Assembly (NCBI RefSeq): GCF_005889735.1
Contig: NZ_VCKY01000031.1
Coordinates: forward strand, 1 to 60,795
Reading direction: 5' to 3'
Length of the DNA: 60,795 bases
From: Nonomuraea turkmeniaca
Lineage (GTDB): Bacteria > Actinomycetota > Actinomycetes > Streptosporangiales > Streptosporangiaceae
The notes below the pieces were generated by a model. That model made no database searches, was not told the origin of the DNA, and saw only the letters and a program-made list of their open reading frames with translations. The position numbers and the translations under genes were made by a program. Positions 8,375-17,140 of the stretch are shown piece after piece (the stretch's first letter is position 1; every line of letters starts with the position of its first letter).

Positions 8375-9853
8375 TCATCCTGCGCCGAAGCCGGTCACCC
8401 CGCGCGACAGGTCGAACTGATGGATGCGGGTCAGCGGCCAGGTCTCGTACGGAAAGGTGCGCAGCCCGACACCATCGAGGCACTCGGTCACGCCCTCGAC
8501 GCGTAGCCGCTCGGCCAGCAGCGCGGTCAGCCGATCGGCGTCGTGCGGACGCGCCTGCTGTACCGGAACGAGCTCGTCCGGATCGGACGTGAGGTCGAAC
8601 AGCAGCCGGTGCCCGCCGTTGGCCAGCCAGATCAGCTTCAAGCCGCCCTGCCGGACCATGGCCTTGAACCGCCGGGTGCCGGGTCGCCCGTGGTAGCCGA
8701 ACAGCGTCTCGCGGGGCGGGGCTGTCCCGGTCAGCAGGCCGAGCAGGTCGCTGCCCTGCCGCAGCTCCGGCTCCCCCGCGGCGGAGGTGGCCAGGCCGAA
8801 CAGGTCGGTCAGGCAGACCAGCTCGGACCGGCGGTCACCGGCCGCGATCCGGTCCGGCCAGGAGATCAGGAACGGCACCCGGGCGGAGGCCTCGAAGAAG
8901 CTCTCCTTCTGCCAGCCGTGGTGGTCGCCGAGCAGGTCGCCGTGGTCGGCGAAGAAACAGATCACGGTGTTGCCGGCGTCCGGTCTTCGTTCCACGGCGT
9001 CGAGCAGGTCGCCGATGCAGGCGTCGATGTAGCTGATCTCGCCGTAGTAGCGGGCCTTGAGCGTCCGGGCCCGGTGCGGGTCGACGTCCTCGGCGTAGAC
9101 GAGGTGGTTCATCCACGGGATGTGCTGGTCGAGATGGTCGATGGCGCGGTCGCCGCACACCGGATCGGGCATCTGGTCCGGGTCGTACATCCGGTTGTAC
9201 GGCAGCGGCGGGGCGAACGGAGGGTGGGGGCCGATGTAGGACACGACGCCGAACCACGGACGGCCGTCGCCGGCGGCCAAGAGCCCGATCGCCTCGCGGG
9301 TGGCCCAGGACTCGACGGTGCAGTCCGCCGGCAGCGGACTGAGCTGCGGCATGTAGTACATGTCGGTCCGCTCGCCCATCAGGGCCTCGATCCAGTCGTA
9401 CTCGGGGTGCTCGCGTGCGATCCAGGACGCGTACGCGTCCCCGGCCCGCTGCTCGGGGGTGCCGTAGAACTCCTCGCTGTGCCGCTGCACGTCGTAGCCG
9501 AGCGGCGCGTCCCACGGCGTGGTATGGAATTTGCCCACCCCCCAGGTGCGGTACCCGCGCTGCCGCATCGCCTCGGCGAGGTACGGGCCGCAGCGCTGCC
9601 GGATGTCGGCGTGCCCACCGGTCGGGACGCTGTTGTCGTACACCCCGGTACGGGTCGGCTCGCATCCGCTGCGCAAGGTGTAGCGAGCCGGGACGCACAC
9701 CGGGGTGGTGGAGTACGCGTTGTCGAAGACGGTGCCGCGGGCGGCCAGCCGGTCGAGGTTGGGCGTCGCGACTCTGGCGTTGCCGAGCGCCGCGATCGTG
9801 TCGAATCTCTGCTGGTCGGTCATCACGAACAGCACGTTCGGGCGAGTGGGCAT
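8375..9853 (-). CDS. Sulfatase (formylglycine-dependent), cytoplasmic
   Basis: A 492-residue S1-type sulfatase of the alkaline-phosphatase superfamily. The N-terminus NVLFVMTDQQRFD supplies the metal-binding Asp pair, and CVPARYTLRSG is the (C/S)xPxR signature whose Cys becomes formylglycine. FFADHGDLLGDH and WQKESFFE follow at the usual spacing. There is no signal peptide, so it should act on an imported substrate. The ATG at 9853 has AGGAG about 9-13 nt upstream. It is the last gene of the minus-strand ABC transporter/sulfatase operon, 38 nt after the second sulfatase. Activation needs a formylglycine-generating enzyme not encoded in this window. The sulfated substrate is unknown. Confidence 0.9.
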   Translation of the reverse strand: MPTRPNVLFVMTDQQRFDTIAALGNARVATPNLDRLAARGTVFDNAYSTTPVCVPARYTLRSGCEPTRTGVYDNSVPTGGHADIRQRCGPYLAEAMRQRGYRTWGVGKFHTTPWDAPLGYDVQRHSEEFYGTPEQRAGDAYASWIAREHPEYDWIEALMGERTDMYYMPQLSPLPADCTVESWATREAIGLLAAGDGRPWFGVVSYIGPHPPFAPPLPYNRMYDPDQMPDPVCGDRAIDHLDQHIPWMNHLVYAEDVDPHRARTLKARYYGEISYIDACIGDLLDAVERRPDAGNTVICFFADHGDLLGDHHGWQKESFFEASARVPFLISWPDRIAAGDRRSELVCLTDLFGLATSAAGEPELRQGSDLLGLLTGTAPPRETLFGYHGRPGTRRFKAMVRQGGLKLIWLANGGHRLLFDLTSDPDELVPVQQARPHDADRLTALLAERLRVEGVTECLDGVGLRTFPYETWPLTRIHQFDLSRGVTGFGAG

Positions 9854-9891
9854 GAAGGGGTCTCCTGTCGAGGCGATCGGCGGGCCGGCGG

Positions 9892-11256
9892 TCATCGCGT
9901 CGGGGGCGGCAGCAGCCTGGCCCGATCGCCGCGCAGGGCCCTTTCGCGGGCGTTCCAGTCCTCGACCAGACCCAGGTCGGTCAGCAGCCGATCGGCCGGC
10001 GCGAAGGTGTCTCCGGCCTGCGCCAGCAGCGCGGCAAGCCGGGCGTCGGCCTCGGTGACCCGACCGGCCGAGGCCGGATCCGTGGCCAGGTTGTCCAGTT
10101 GCCAGGGATCGGTGAGGTCGTCGAACAGCAGCCACGGACGGCCGTCGGCAGTACGCGCGTAGGTCAGCTCCGTGGTGATCAAACCTCGCCATTCACCGAT
10201 CCCCTGGTCATACCCGTTGTCGAAGCTGACCCAGTTGCCGATGAGCAGTTCTGGACGCAGCGGTGCACCCGACCGGAGCTCATCGCTCAGGTCACGGCCG
10301 TAGGCCCCGATCGGGGGCAACCCGAGCAGTCCGAGCAGGGTCGGCGCCAGATCGACCAGGCCGAGCAGGCCGGTGGGCCGGGACGCGGGCACACCGGGAC
10401 CGTTGATCACCATCGGCACCCGGACGGCCTCGGCGTACGGGCTCTGCTTGGCCCGCAGGCCGTGCGCCCCGAGCAGGTCGCCGTGGTCGGAGGTGACCAC
10501 GATGATCGTGTTCTGGCGGAGCCCGAGCCGGTCCAGCGCCCCCACGATGCGGCCGATCTGCGCGTCCACGGCGGTGATCGCGCTGTAGTAGAGCCGCTGC
10601 ACCTCACGCTGCCCGGAGGTGTCGGGCGTGTTCGGCGGCGGCCTCAGCACGCCGGCTGGATACCCGGTCCGCAGGCGCTCCGGCACCGAGTCGTACGGGT
10701 CGTGCGGCGGGTTGTAGGAGACCGTGAGGAAGAACGGGCCGTTCCGCTCTTCCAGGAACTCCACCGCGAGGTCGGTCTGCACCTCCGGCTCGTAGCCGGT
10801 GAAGTCGACCCTGGATCCGTCGCCGGCGTAGTAATGCCCATCGATGTGATCGTGGGAGCAGTCGACGCCGACGTAGCGCCCGATTCCCGGCCGTGCGGCC
10901 GGCGGCACCCATTTGTCCCTGGGCAGCCCGGCCAGGTGCCATTTGCCGATCCACCCGGTCCGGTAGCCGGCGCCGGACAACGCCGTGGCCAGCGTGTCCA
11001 CGTGTGGGGCGAGCGGCAGGTCGTTGGCGACCACGCCGTTCTGGTGGGGCAGCCTGCCGGTGAGCAGGCTCGCCCGGCTCGGCCCGCAGACGGGCGAGGT
11101 GGCGCGTCCCCCGGCGACGGCGGCGCCACCGTCCGCCAGCCGGTCCAGGTTCGGAGTGCGAACCTGGGAGGCTCGGCCCCTGGTGTCGTCGAGCCAGCCC
11201 TGGTCCTGTCCCCGCCACTGGTCGGCCAGCAGGACGACCACGTTCGGCGCTGTCAC
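9892..11256 (-). CDS. Second sulfatase (formylglycine-dependent), cytoplasmic
   Basis: A 454-residue sulfatase. NVVVLLADQWRGQ provides the first metal ligands, and SPVCGPSRASLLTGRLPHQNG contains the canonical CxPSR activation motif (shown here over 20 positions or fewer per motif: CGPSRASLLTG). VTSDHGDLLGAHG is the second metal-binding segment. No signal peptide is visible. The GTG at 11256 overlaps the stop of the sugar-binding protein (GTGA), so the upstream open frame is a shadow and translation is coupled. It differs clearly from the neighbouring sulfatase, suggesting two different sulfate positions or linkages on one imported glycan. That division of labour is inference. Confidence 0.9.
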   Translation of the reverse strand: MTAPNVVVLLADQWRGQDQGWLDDTRGRASQVRTPNLDRLADGGAAVAGGRATSPVCGPSRASLLTGRLPHQNGVVANDLPLAPHVDTLATALSGAGYRTGWIGKWHLAGLPRDKWVPPAARPGIGRYVGVDCSHDHIDGHYYAGDGSRVDFTGYEPEVQTDLAVEFLEERNGPFFLTVSYNPPHDPYDSVPERLRTGYPAGVLRPPPNTPDTSGQREVQRLYYSAITAVDAQIGRIVGALDRLGLRQNTIIVVTSDHGDLLGAHGLRAKQSPYAEAVRVPMVINGPGVPASRPTGLLGLVDLAPTLLGLLGLPPIGAYGRDLSDELRSGAPLRPELLIGNWVSFDNGYDQGIGEWRGLITTELTYARTADGRPWLLFDDLTDPWQLDNLATDPASAGRVTEADARLAALLAQAGDTFAPADRLLTDLGLVEDWNARERALRGDRARLLPPPTR

Positions 11257-12617
11257 GCCCGGAACTCCTGCGGGTCGACGTCGCCGCGCTGCACGGCGGC
11301 GTCGTAGGCGGCCTGCATGCGCTGCTGCAGCCCGGAGAGCGCCGGTTCGAGCGCCGCCGACGGGTCGAGCAGCAGCTTCTCCACGGTCTGGTCGACGCTT
11401 TCGCCGTCCACCTGGAGCAGGCCGCCCGGCGTCTTCGGCCACTGCCGGTCCAGCTCGCCCGGCCTGAACTGCTGCAGGAGCGCGTTGTCCTTGATCACCG
11501 CCGAGTCCCAGACGGCGCCGTTCAACGGCGGTGCCGCCTTGGCCGCCAGCGCCTGCTGTACCGCGTCGCCGACCATCACCTCGAATACGGCCGCGGCCTT
11601 CTCGGGGTTCTGCGAGGTCGAGGAGATCGCGTACGGGTAGCCGGCGTTCATGGGCGAGCGCACCAGCTTCTGTCCGTCGGGCACCGGCAGCGGGGCCGCG
11701 ATCGCCTTGACCTTGCTGCTCAGGTCGGCCAGCGAGGAGACGATCGCGCTGCTGGTGATGTACATGCCGGCCTCGCCCTTGCCGAAGGCGTTGATCGCGA
11801 CGTCGGCGGCGAGGGTCGCGGCGCCGGGGTAGGCCGTCTTGTCGGTGATCATGGCTCGGTAGAGCTCCAGCAGCGGCGCGTACTTGGCCGACTCGTAGGT
11901 CTGCGTGGCCGCGTTGAACAACCCGAATTGCGCCAGCGCCGCGTCCCCCGCCATGAGCGGGATGTCGACGCTCCACTGCCGGAACCCGGTCGCCTTGATC
12001 GGGATCAACATGCCGAACGCGTCACCGCCACCGGCCTTGGTGATCGCGGCGGCGGCGCGCCGTACCTCGGAGAAGGTCGCCGGCGGCGCGCCGGGATCCA
12101 GACCGGCCTTCTCGAACAGGTCTACGTTGATCACCATCCGGTTGGTGAACGCGGTGGTCGGCACCGCGTACGGCACCCCGCCCCACACCAGTTCGGAGTT
12201 CTTCTGGTGGTACGGCGCGGCCTTGTCCAGCACGGCCTTGCCGACCAGATCCGGCAGCGGACGGACCCACCCGGCCGCGACGAACGCGCCCAGTTGCGCC
12301 GAAGGGCTGTGGAACAGATCGGGCGCCCGCTTGGTCTGGAAGCCGAGCCGGACGATCTCCTCGTACTTGTCCGTCGCCTGCGGCTCGTACCGCACCGCGA
12401 TGCCGCGGGACTTGCCCTCTCGCTCGTTCCAGACGCGGAAGAACTCCTGCCGGGCCTTGGCGTGCGCGCCGGCCCGGTCCCAGATCACGATCGTGGTCAG
12501 CTCACCCGGGTCGCTGGATTCGCTGGAGGGTCCGCTGCCGCAACCGGCGAGGGAGACCGCGGCGCCGGCGGCGAGCGTGCCGAGGAAACCGCGACGGGTC
12601 AGGACGGGATCAGTCAT
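11253..12617 (-). CDS. ABC transporter sugar-binding lipoprotein (family 1)
   Basis: A 454-residue extracellular solute-binding protein. It starts with a Tat-type lipoprotein signal: twin arginine in LTRRGFLGTLAAG and lipobox LAGC. The mature domain has the family 1 fold signature around APDLFHSPS and AFGKGEAGMYITSSA. The ATG at 12617 is chosen over an upstream in-frame start because the signal begins there. It lies 13 nt after the DUF624 gene and overlaps the second sulfatase. It should deliver a carbohydrate to the two permeases upstream. No ATPase is in this operon, so a shared MsiK-type ATPase is likely, as is usual in actinobacteria. Confidence 0.9.
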   Translation of the reverse strand: MTDPVLTRRGFLGTLAAGAAVSLAGCGSGPSSESSDPGELTTIVIWDRAGAHAKARQEFFRVWNEREGKSRGIAVRYEPQATDKYEEIVRLGFQTKRAPDLFHSPSAQLGAFVAAGWVRPLPDLVGKAVLDKAAPYHQKNSELVWGGVPYAVPTTAFTNRMVINVDLFEKAGLDPGAPPATFSEVRRAAAAITKAGGGDAFGMLIPIKATGFRQWSVDIPLMAGDAALAQFGLFNAATQTYESAKYAPLLELYRAMITDKTAYPGAATLAADVAINAFGKGEAGMYITSSAIVSSLADLSSKVKAIAAPLPVPDGQKLVRSPMNAGYPYAISSTSQNPEKAAAVFEVMVGDAVQQALAAKAAPPLNGAVWDSAVIKDNALLQQFRPGELDRQWPKTPGGLLQVDGESVDQTVEKLLLDPSAALEPALSGLQQRMQAAYDAAVQRGDVDPQEFRA

Positions 12618-12630
12618 CGGAGGGCCTTTC

Positions 12631-13290
12631 TCAAGCAGCGGGAACCGAGCCGGAAACGATCCGGCCAGTGGCATGGGGGTCGCGAGCCTTGGCGGCCCGG
12701 TCGCACAGCGTGGTCACGATCGTTGCCGTGGCCGCCGGCAGCGCGACCAGCAGCAGCGGGCCCAGGTAGGGCACCTTCGTCGCGAGGAAGGGCACCGCGA
12801 CGGTGGCGGCCACCACCGTCGCCGTCGAGGTCAGCGCCAGCTCGATCCGCGACAGCGCCAGCAGGTAGGCGATACGGAGCGCCGCGACGGCACGTCCGCC
12901 CGTCCGTTCGAGCATCACCGCCGACCAGGGAGCGACCAGCAGCCAGGTCGCTCCGGCCACCACACTGGTGGTGAGCACCAGCCAGCCGTACGCGCCGCCG
13001 GGCGAGGGGCCGAGCAGGCCGACGAGCACCAGGCCCGCGACGGCGAGGTGACAACCGGCCAGCCGCAGGGCGGCCGGCAGCCGGGAGAGCAGGAACCGCA
13101 GCGTCTCGCCAGGTCCGAGGGCGGCCTCGCCGGCGGCGAGGCGGCGTTGCTGGACGATCAGCCACTGGCAGGCGGCCGGGGCGGTGATCAGGGGCAGGCT
13201 CAGCAGCAACCAGCAGCAACTGGTCCAAGCCCAGAACCACCAGCGGGACCAGCCGCGCAGCAGGGCGCCGTCCGCGGCGAACAGGGTCAT
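12631..13290 (-). CDS. DUF624/YesL-like membrane protein
   Basis: A 219-residue integral membrane protein with about five hydrophobic segments (for example WWFWAWTSCCWLLLSLPLI, a Leu/Val-rich stretch near residue 100, and AVPFLATKVPYLG near 180). It matches the YesL/DUF624 family, which regularly accompanies carbohydrate ABC permeases although its function is unknown. The ATG at 13290 overlaps the permease stop (ATGA), showing translational coupling. Its place inside a sulfatase/transporter operon suggests a role in uptake of the same sugar. Confidence 0.8.
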   Translation of the reverse strand: MTLFAADGALLRGWSRWWFWAWTSCCWLLLSLPLITAPAACQWLIVQQRRLAAGEAALGPGETLRFLLSRLPAALRLAGCHLAVAGLVLVGLLGPSPGGAYGWLVLTTSVVAGATWLLVAPWSAVMLERTGGRAVAALRIAYLLALSRIELALTSTATVVAATVAVPFLATKVPYLGPLLLVALPAATATIVTTLCDRAAKARDPHATGRIVSGSVPAA

Positions 13291-14195
13291 CCCTTCACCG
13301 ACCCGTCCGTCCAGCCGCGCACGAAGTGACGCTGCAGCACGATGAAGATCACCACGATCGGCAGCAGCGCCATGTTCGCCCCTGCCAGCACGGTGTTGTA
13401 CGGCGTCATGCCCTCGGCGGCGTCGTACTGCAGCGCGCTCACCCCCACGACGAGGGTGCGCAGGTCGGGTGCGGCCAGGGAGAACACCAGCGGCACCTGG
13501 TAGTTGTTCCAGGAGGCCTGGAAGCCGAGGATCACGGTGGTGGCGAGGATGGGCCGCATCATCGGGAAGGCGATCCGCCAGTAGGTGCCGAACAACCCGC
13601 AACCGTCGACGCGGGCGGCATCCTCCATCTCGGTGCCGAGGCCGAGCACGAACGCCTTGATGAGGAAGATGTGCACCAGCATGATCCCGGCGAGCTGGAC
13701 CAGTGCGATGCCGAGCAGGTTGTCCAGGCCCAGGGCCTGGGCGATCACGTACTGGGGGTAGAGCGTCGCGGTGGTCAGGCCGACGAACAGCGTGCCGACG
13801 TACAGGCCCTCCAGGAAACGCTGGCCGCGCAGCCGCCTGCGCGCCAGCACGTATCCGGTCATGCTGGAGGCGAGCGTGTCCAGCAGCACGACGAGGGCCG
13901 TGACGACGAGGCTGTTGACGAAGTAGCGGGAGAAGCTGGCCGTGGTCCAGGCCTGCAGGTAGGTGCCCCACTCCCAGACCTGGGGCAGGATCCCGCCGTC
14001 CCTGCTGAGGATCTGCTCCAACGGCGACACCGAGGCGAACAGGCCGAAGACCAGCGGCGAGAGCATGATCAGCGCTGCCGCGGCCAGCACCACGTGCACC
14101 AGCACGGTGCGGGGGCGGACGCGGCGTCCGCGGCGGGCCGGCACGTCCGGGGCGGCCGTCCTGCTGGGCTTTTCGGTGATGACGGGGGTGCTCAC
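13287..14195 (-). CDS. Carbohydrate ABC transporter permease (MalG-type)
   Basis: A 302-residue inner permease with six transmembrane segments, the first near residues 30-52. The EAA cytoplasmic loop is visible as EMEDAARVDGCGLFGTYWRI, where it contacts the ATPase. The N-terminus is a basic cytoplasmic tail. The GTG at 14195 overlaps the stop of the partner permease (GTGA) and the gene end overlaps the DUF624 start (ATGA). It forms a heterodimer with the 14192-15127 product for import of the sugar captured by the lipoprotein at 11253. Confidence 0.92.
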   Translation of the reverse strand: MSTPVITEKPSRTAAPDVPARRGRRVRPRTVLVHVVLAAAALIMLSPLVFGLFASVSPLEQILSRDGGILPQVWEWGTYLQAWTTASFSRYFVNSLVVTALVVLLDTLASSMTGYVLARRRLRGQRFLEGLYVGTLFVGLTTATLYPQYVIAQALGLDNLLGIALVQLAGIMLVHIFLIKAFVLGLGTEMEDAARVDGCGLFGTYWRIAFPMMRPILATTVILGFQASWNNYQVPLVFSLAAPDLRTLVVGVSALQYDAAEGMTPYNTVLAGANMALLPIVVIFIVLQRHFVRGWTDGSVKG

Positions 14196-15127
14196 GCCGG
14201 GGTCCTCCCACTCCGGTTGATCCGCAGGTAGGCCACGGAGATGATGCCGACGACCACGCTCGCGGTGACGCCGAGCGCGGCGGCGTACCCGATCTGGGGC
14301 ACGGATTCCGGCTCGAAGAAGAACCGGTAGAGGTAGGTGAACATGACCTCGGTGCTTCCGGCCGGGCCGCCGTCGGTGAGGGTCTTGACCAGGTCGAAAC
14401 TGCGCAGCGTCCCGATGATCGAAATCAGGACCACCACGCGCGTCACCGGGGCCAGCAGCGGCAGCACGATGTGCCGCAGCGTCGACCAGTGGCCCGCGCC
14501 TTCCAACGACGCGCTCTCCAGCAGCTCGTTCGGGATCGTCATCATGCCGGCGAAGAAGAGCAGCAGGTTGATGCCGAGGTGGGCCCACACGCCGACGCCG
14601 ATGAGGCTGCCGAGCGCGCTGCCGGCCTCGCCCAGGAACCGGACCGGCGCCTCCAGCAGGCCCGACCCGGTGAGCAACTGGTTGATCGGCCCGCCGGTCT
14701 CCCGCAGCAGGAAGACGAAGATGATGCCGACGATCGCCGGCGACAGCACGTGCGGCAGGAACAGAATCGTCCGGTACACGGTGCCGCCGCGCACCCCGCG
14801 GAAGAACACGTACGCCAGCACCAGGGCCAGCGGAATCTCGATGAGCAGCCGGCCCGCCCCGAACTTCAGCGTGTTCAGCACCGCCAGCCACCACTGCTCG
14901 TCGCCGATCATCCGCTGGTAGTTGGCCGTGCCGGTGAACTGCGGCGGCGAGAACCCGTTCCAGCGCTGGAAGCTGAACCAGAAGAGCCAGCCGATCGGCA
15001 GCAGCGCGAAGGCGAGATACGGCAGCAGGCTCGGCAGCAGCATCAGGCGGCCGACACCGTCCTCGCGCCGATGCCATTGCGCACGAGGTGGCTTGAACTG
15101 TCGTGGAGATCGGACAACTGCGGACAT
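14192..15127 (-). CDS. Carbohydrate ABC transporter permease (MalF-type)
   Basis: A 311-residue permease, first gene of the sulfatase operon. Six hydrophobic segments begin near residue 28 (LMLLPSLLPYLAFALLPIGW). The EAA-like loop is ELLESASLEGAGHWSTLRHI and the coupling region GTLRSFDLVKTLTDGGP is typical of CUT1 permeases. ATG start at 15127. Upstream, a perfect 14-bp palindrome at 15205-15218 lies before the LacI gene and probably controls this operon. Confidence 0.92.
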   Translation of the reverse strand: MSAVVRSPRQFKPPRAQWHRREDGVGRLMLLPSLLPYLAFALLPIGWLFWFSFQRWNGFSPPQFTGTANYQRMIGDEQWWLAVLNTLKFGAGRLLIEIPLALVLAYVFFRGVRGGTVYRTILFLPHVLSPAIVGIIFVFLLRETGGPINQLLTGSGLLEAPVRFLGEAGSALGSLIGVGVWAHLGINLLLFFAGMMTIPNELLESASLEGAGHWSTLRHIVLPLLAPVTRVVVLISIIGTLRSFDLVKTLTDGGPAGSTEVMFTYLYRFFFEPESVPQIGYAAALGVTASVVVGIISVAYLRINRSGRTPA

Positions 15128-15204
15128 CCGTGCCCCTTCCGTGGTCGAGTCCGCCGACCGGGGCTCGCGGCTGGTCCGGCCTGGCCGACTCGGTTCGGGA
15201 CAAC

Positions 15205-15218
15205 TTAGATCGATCTAA
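15205..15218. promoter_or_regulatory. Candidate LacI-family operator (14-bp palindrome)
   Basis: TTAGATCGATCTAA is a perfect 14-bp palindrome with the central CG typical of LacI/GalR operators. It lies 78-91 bp upstream of the first permease and 57-70 bp beyond the stop of the LacI gene, which is transcribed in the same direction. The sequence is seen; the regulator assignment is inferred from adjacency. Confidence 0.65.
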
Positions 15219-15274
15219 ACAGCGGGTCAACCATACCCATAAAAACCCATAGGTCAACTCGGTAATTAGGGAGG

Positions 15275-16315
15275 TCAGTGACAGCCGCAGGATGCGCGCG
15301 CGTGAATCTCGGGTGCTGGAGGGGTATCGCGGCCCTGGATCGCCATCCCCATCTCGGCCAGGAGCACCCGGCCGCAGACCCGGCCCAGCTCGACCGGATT
15401 CGTGGCGATGCTACTGATCGACGGGTTCCACATCGCCGACTGGTGCAGGTCGTCGATGCCGAGCACCGCGCAGGGCCTTTCCCCGGGCGCGCCCTGGCGC
15501 AACGCCTTGACCAGGCCGTAGGCCACGTTGTCGCTGTGGCACAGGACCCCGTCGGGCGGTGGCCCGGCCATGAGCAACTCAGTGGCGCGCCGGTAGGCGG
15601 CGTCCGCGGTGGCCTCGAACGGCTCCGACCAGACCACGTCCCACCCGGCCCCGGCCTCGGTGACCGCCCGCCGAAAACTCTCCATCCGGCCGACCCGCGG
15701 CGAGGCCAGCGGATCACCGCCGAAGTAGGCCACCCGGCGGCAAGCGTGGACGCCCAGCAGGTGCGCGGCGCCGAGCCGGCCGATGGCCGCCTCGTCGGTG
15801 CCGACGAACGGGAGATCCACTCCGTCGAGATGCCGCAGCAGCAGCACCGTCGGCAGACCGCTGCGGCCGATGCCGGCGAAGTCGTCCGCGGTCGAGGTCA
15901 GCGCCGGGATCGAGACCACGCCGGCCGCCCGATGCTCGACCAGGGAACGCAGGATTTGCCCCTGGAGGTCCGTCCGGTCGACCGTATTGGCGATCATGAC
16001 GAAGTAGCCGACCTCGCCGAGCACCTCCTGCACGCCCAGCGACACCTCTCCGACGAACGGGTTCATCACGTCCGGCATCACCAGCCCCACCAGATCGTTG
16101 CGCTGGGTCCGCAGGTTGGCGGCGGCCTGGTTGTAGATGTATCCCAGCCGCTCGGCCTCGGCCAGAACCGCGCGCCGCGTCGCCGCCGACACCAGCGGAC
16201 TGTTGCGCATCACCAACGAAACGGTGGCCCGCGACAGGCCGAGCGAGTTGGCCACGTCGATCATCCGCACCCGCCGCGCTCCGGGCCGGTCGCCCTGCCG
16301 GCCGTCCTCGTGCAT
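15275..16315 (-). CDS. LacI family transcriptional regulator
   Basis: A 346-residue repressor. The N-terminal HTH and hinge are seen in RMIDVANSLGLSRATVSLVM (residues about 17-36) and AEAERLGYIYNQAAANLR, followed by a periplasmic-binding-like sugar domain (GLVMPDVMNPF, PDGVLCHSDNVAYG). The C-terminal end SCGCH is Cys/His-rich, a mild oddity. It precedes the permease/sulfatase operon on the same strand and probably senses the imported sugar or a desulfated product, acting at the palindrome 15205-15218. Confidence 0.92.
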   Translation of the reverse strand: MHEDGRQGDRPGARRVRMIDVANSLGLSRATVSLVMRNSPLVSAATRRAVLAEAERLGYIYNQAAANLRTQRNDLVGLVMPDVMNPFVGEVSLGVQEVLGEVGYFVMIANTVDRTDLQGQILRSLVEHRAAGVVSIPALTSTADDFAGIGRSGLPTVLLLRHLDGVDLPFVGTDEAAIGRLGAAHLLGVHACRRVAYFGGDPLASPRVGRMESFRRAVTEAGAGWDVVWSEPFEATADAAYRRATELLMAGPPPDGVLCHSDNVAYGLVKALRQGAPGERPCAVLGIDDLHQSAMWNPSISSIATNPVELGRVCGRVLLAEMGMAIQGRDTPPAPEIHARASCGCH

Positions 16316-16585
16316 GTCTCACCTCCCGCGCCAGCCCGCACCGCGCCGGCGTCGCCGCCTGGGCGGACGACACCTCCATGATCATCGTGTGCTCGAGCGG
16401 CCTCAGGATAGCCCGATACCGGCGGACCTGCCGATCGGCGAGCGCCCCGCGCCCTGCCGGCCCGGACACGCCACATCGACCGAAAGTGTCCGTCGATCGC
16501 GCGAGAGGGGCTCCAAGCACTACGGCGGAAGCCATCCCGAAGCCTTGGGGTGCCCGATTGAGTTCGCACCGGGAGACGACCATAG
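16316..16585. other. LacI upstream region, no gene seen
   Basis: The 306-bp gap between the LacI and PadR genes, divergently transcribed, contains no credible coding frame. It must hold the LacI promoter; an ATGATCAT palindrome occurs at about 16378-16385. Confidence 0.4.
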
Positions 16586-16617
16586 TTGACAAGTCTACTA
16601 GGTGACATATCTACTAG
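16586..16617 (+). promoter_or_regulatory. PadR promoter with direct repeats
   Basis: TTGACA (16586-16591) is a perfect -35 hexamer. Downstream, TCTACTAG occurs twice (16594-16601 and 16610-16617), 16 bp apart, overlapping the expected -10 region and ending five bases before the GTG start. This arrangement suits autorepression by the PadR protein. I do not see a strong -10 hexamer. Confidence 0.45.
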
Positions 16618-16621
16618 TGGC

Positions 16622-17140
16622 GTGGTTCTCTCACGCATCATCTTGGGATTGCTCGCTATCGCGCCCATGACCGGATATGACCTCAAGCGGCACTTCGACT
16701 CGACCGTGGGGCACTTCTGGACGGCAGACAAGGCGCACATCTATCGCACCCTCGCCCAACTCGTCGCTGAGGGGTGTGCGGAGGTCGAGACGGTGGCCGG
16801 GGCAGGGGCGCCGGACCGTCAAGAGCATCACATCACCGCCGCCGGACGGGCGGCTCTGGCCGCGTGGCTCGCGAGCGAGCCGGAGCGTCACGTTGAACGC
16901 GACCCGTTCCTCGCGCGGGTGTTCTTCGGCGCCGACCTTGACGATGACGGCCTCCGGTCGCTCTTCACGCGACGTCGCGAGGCGGTCCTGGCGCAACTGG
17001 CGCGCTTTGAGCGGATGCGGGCCGAGGCCGAAGCGTCAGATCGTGGTGCCCGGCTGCGGCTTGCCACGCTGGACAACGGCATCGCGCACCTACGCACCGA
17101 GCTCGCCTGGCTCGACACGGTCGAGGAGGAGGTCGTATGA
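16622..17140 (+). CDS. PadR family transcriptional regulator
   Basis: A 172-residue PadR regulator with the N-terminal winged helix (LGLLAIAPMTGYDLKRHFDS, HIYRTLAQLVAEG, HHITAAGRAAL) and a C-terminal helical Vir_act-like dimerisation domain with coiled character. I chose the GTG at 16622; the TTG at 16586 coincides with a -35 hexamer. Its stop overlaps the start of the hydrolase gene (ATGA), so the two are co-expressed. PadR proteins usually respond to small aromatic or antibiotic ligands; the ligand here may be a substrate of the coupled hydrolase. Confidence 0.88.
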   Translation: MVLSRIILGLLAIAPMTGYDLKRHFDSTVGHFWTADKAHIYRTLAQLVAEGCAEVETVAGAGAPDRQEHHITAAGRAALAAWLASEPERHVERDPFLARVFFGADLDDDGLRSLFTRRREAVLAQLARFERMRAEAEASDRGARLRLATLDNGIAHLRTELAWLDTVEEEVV

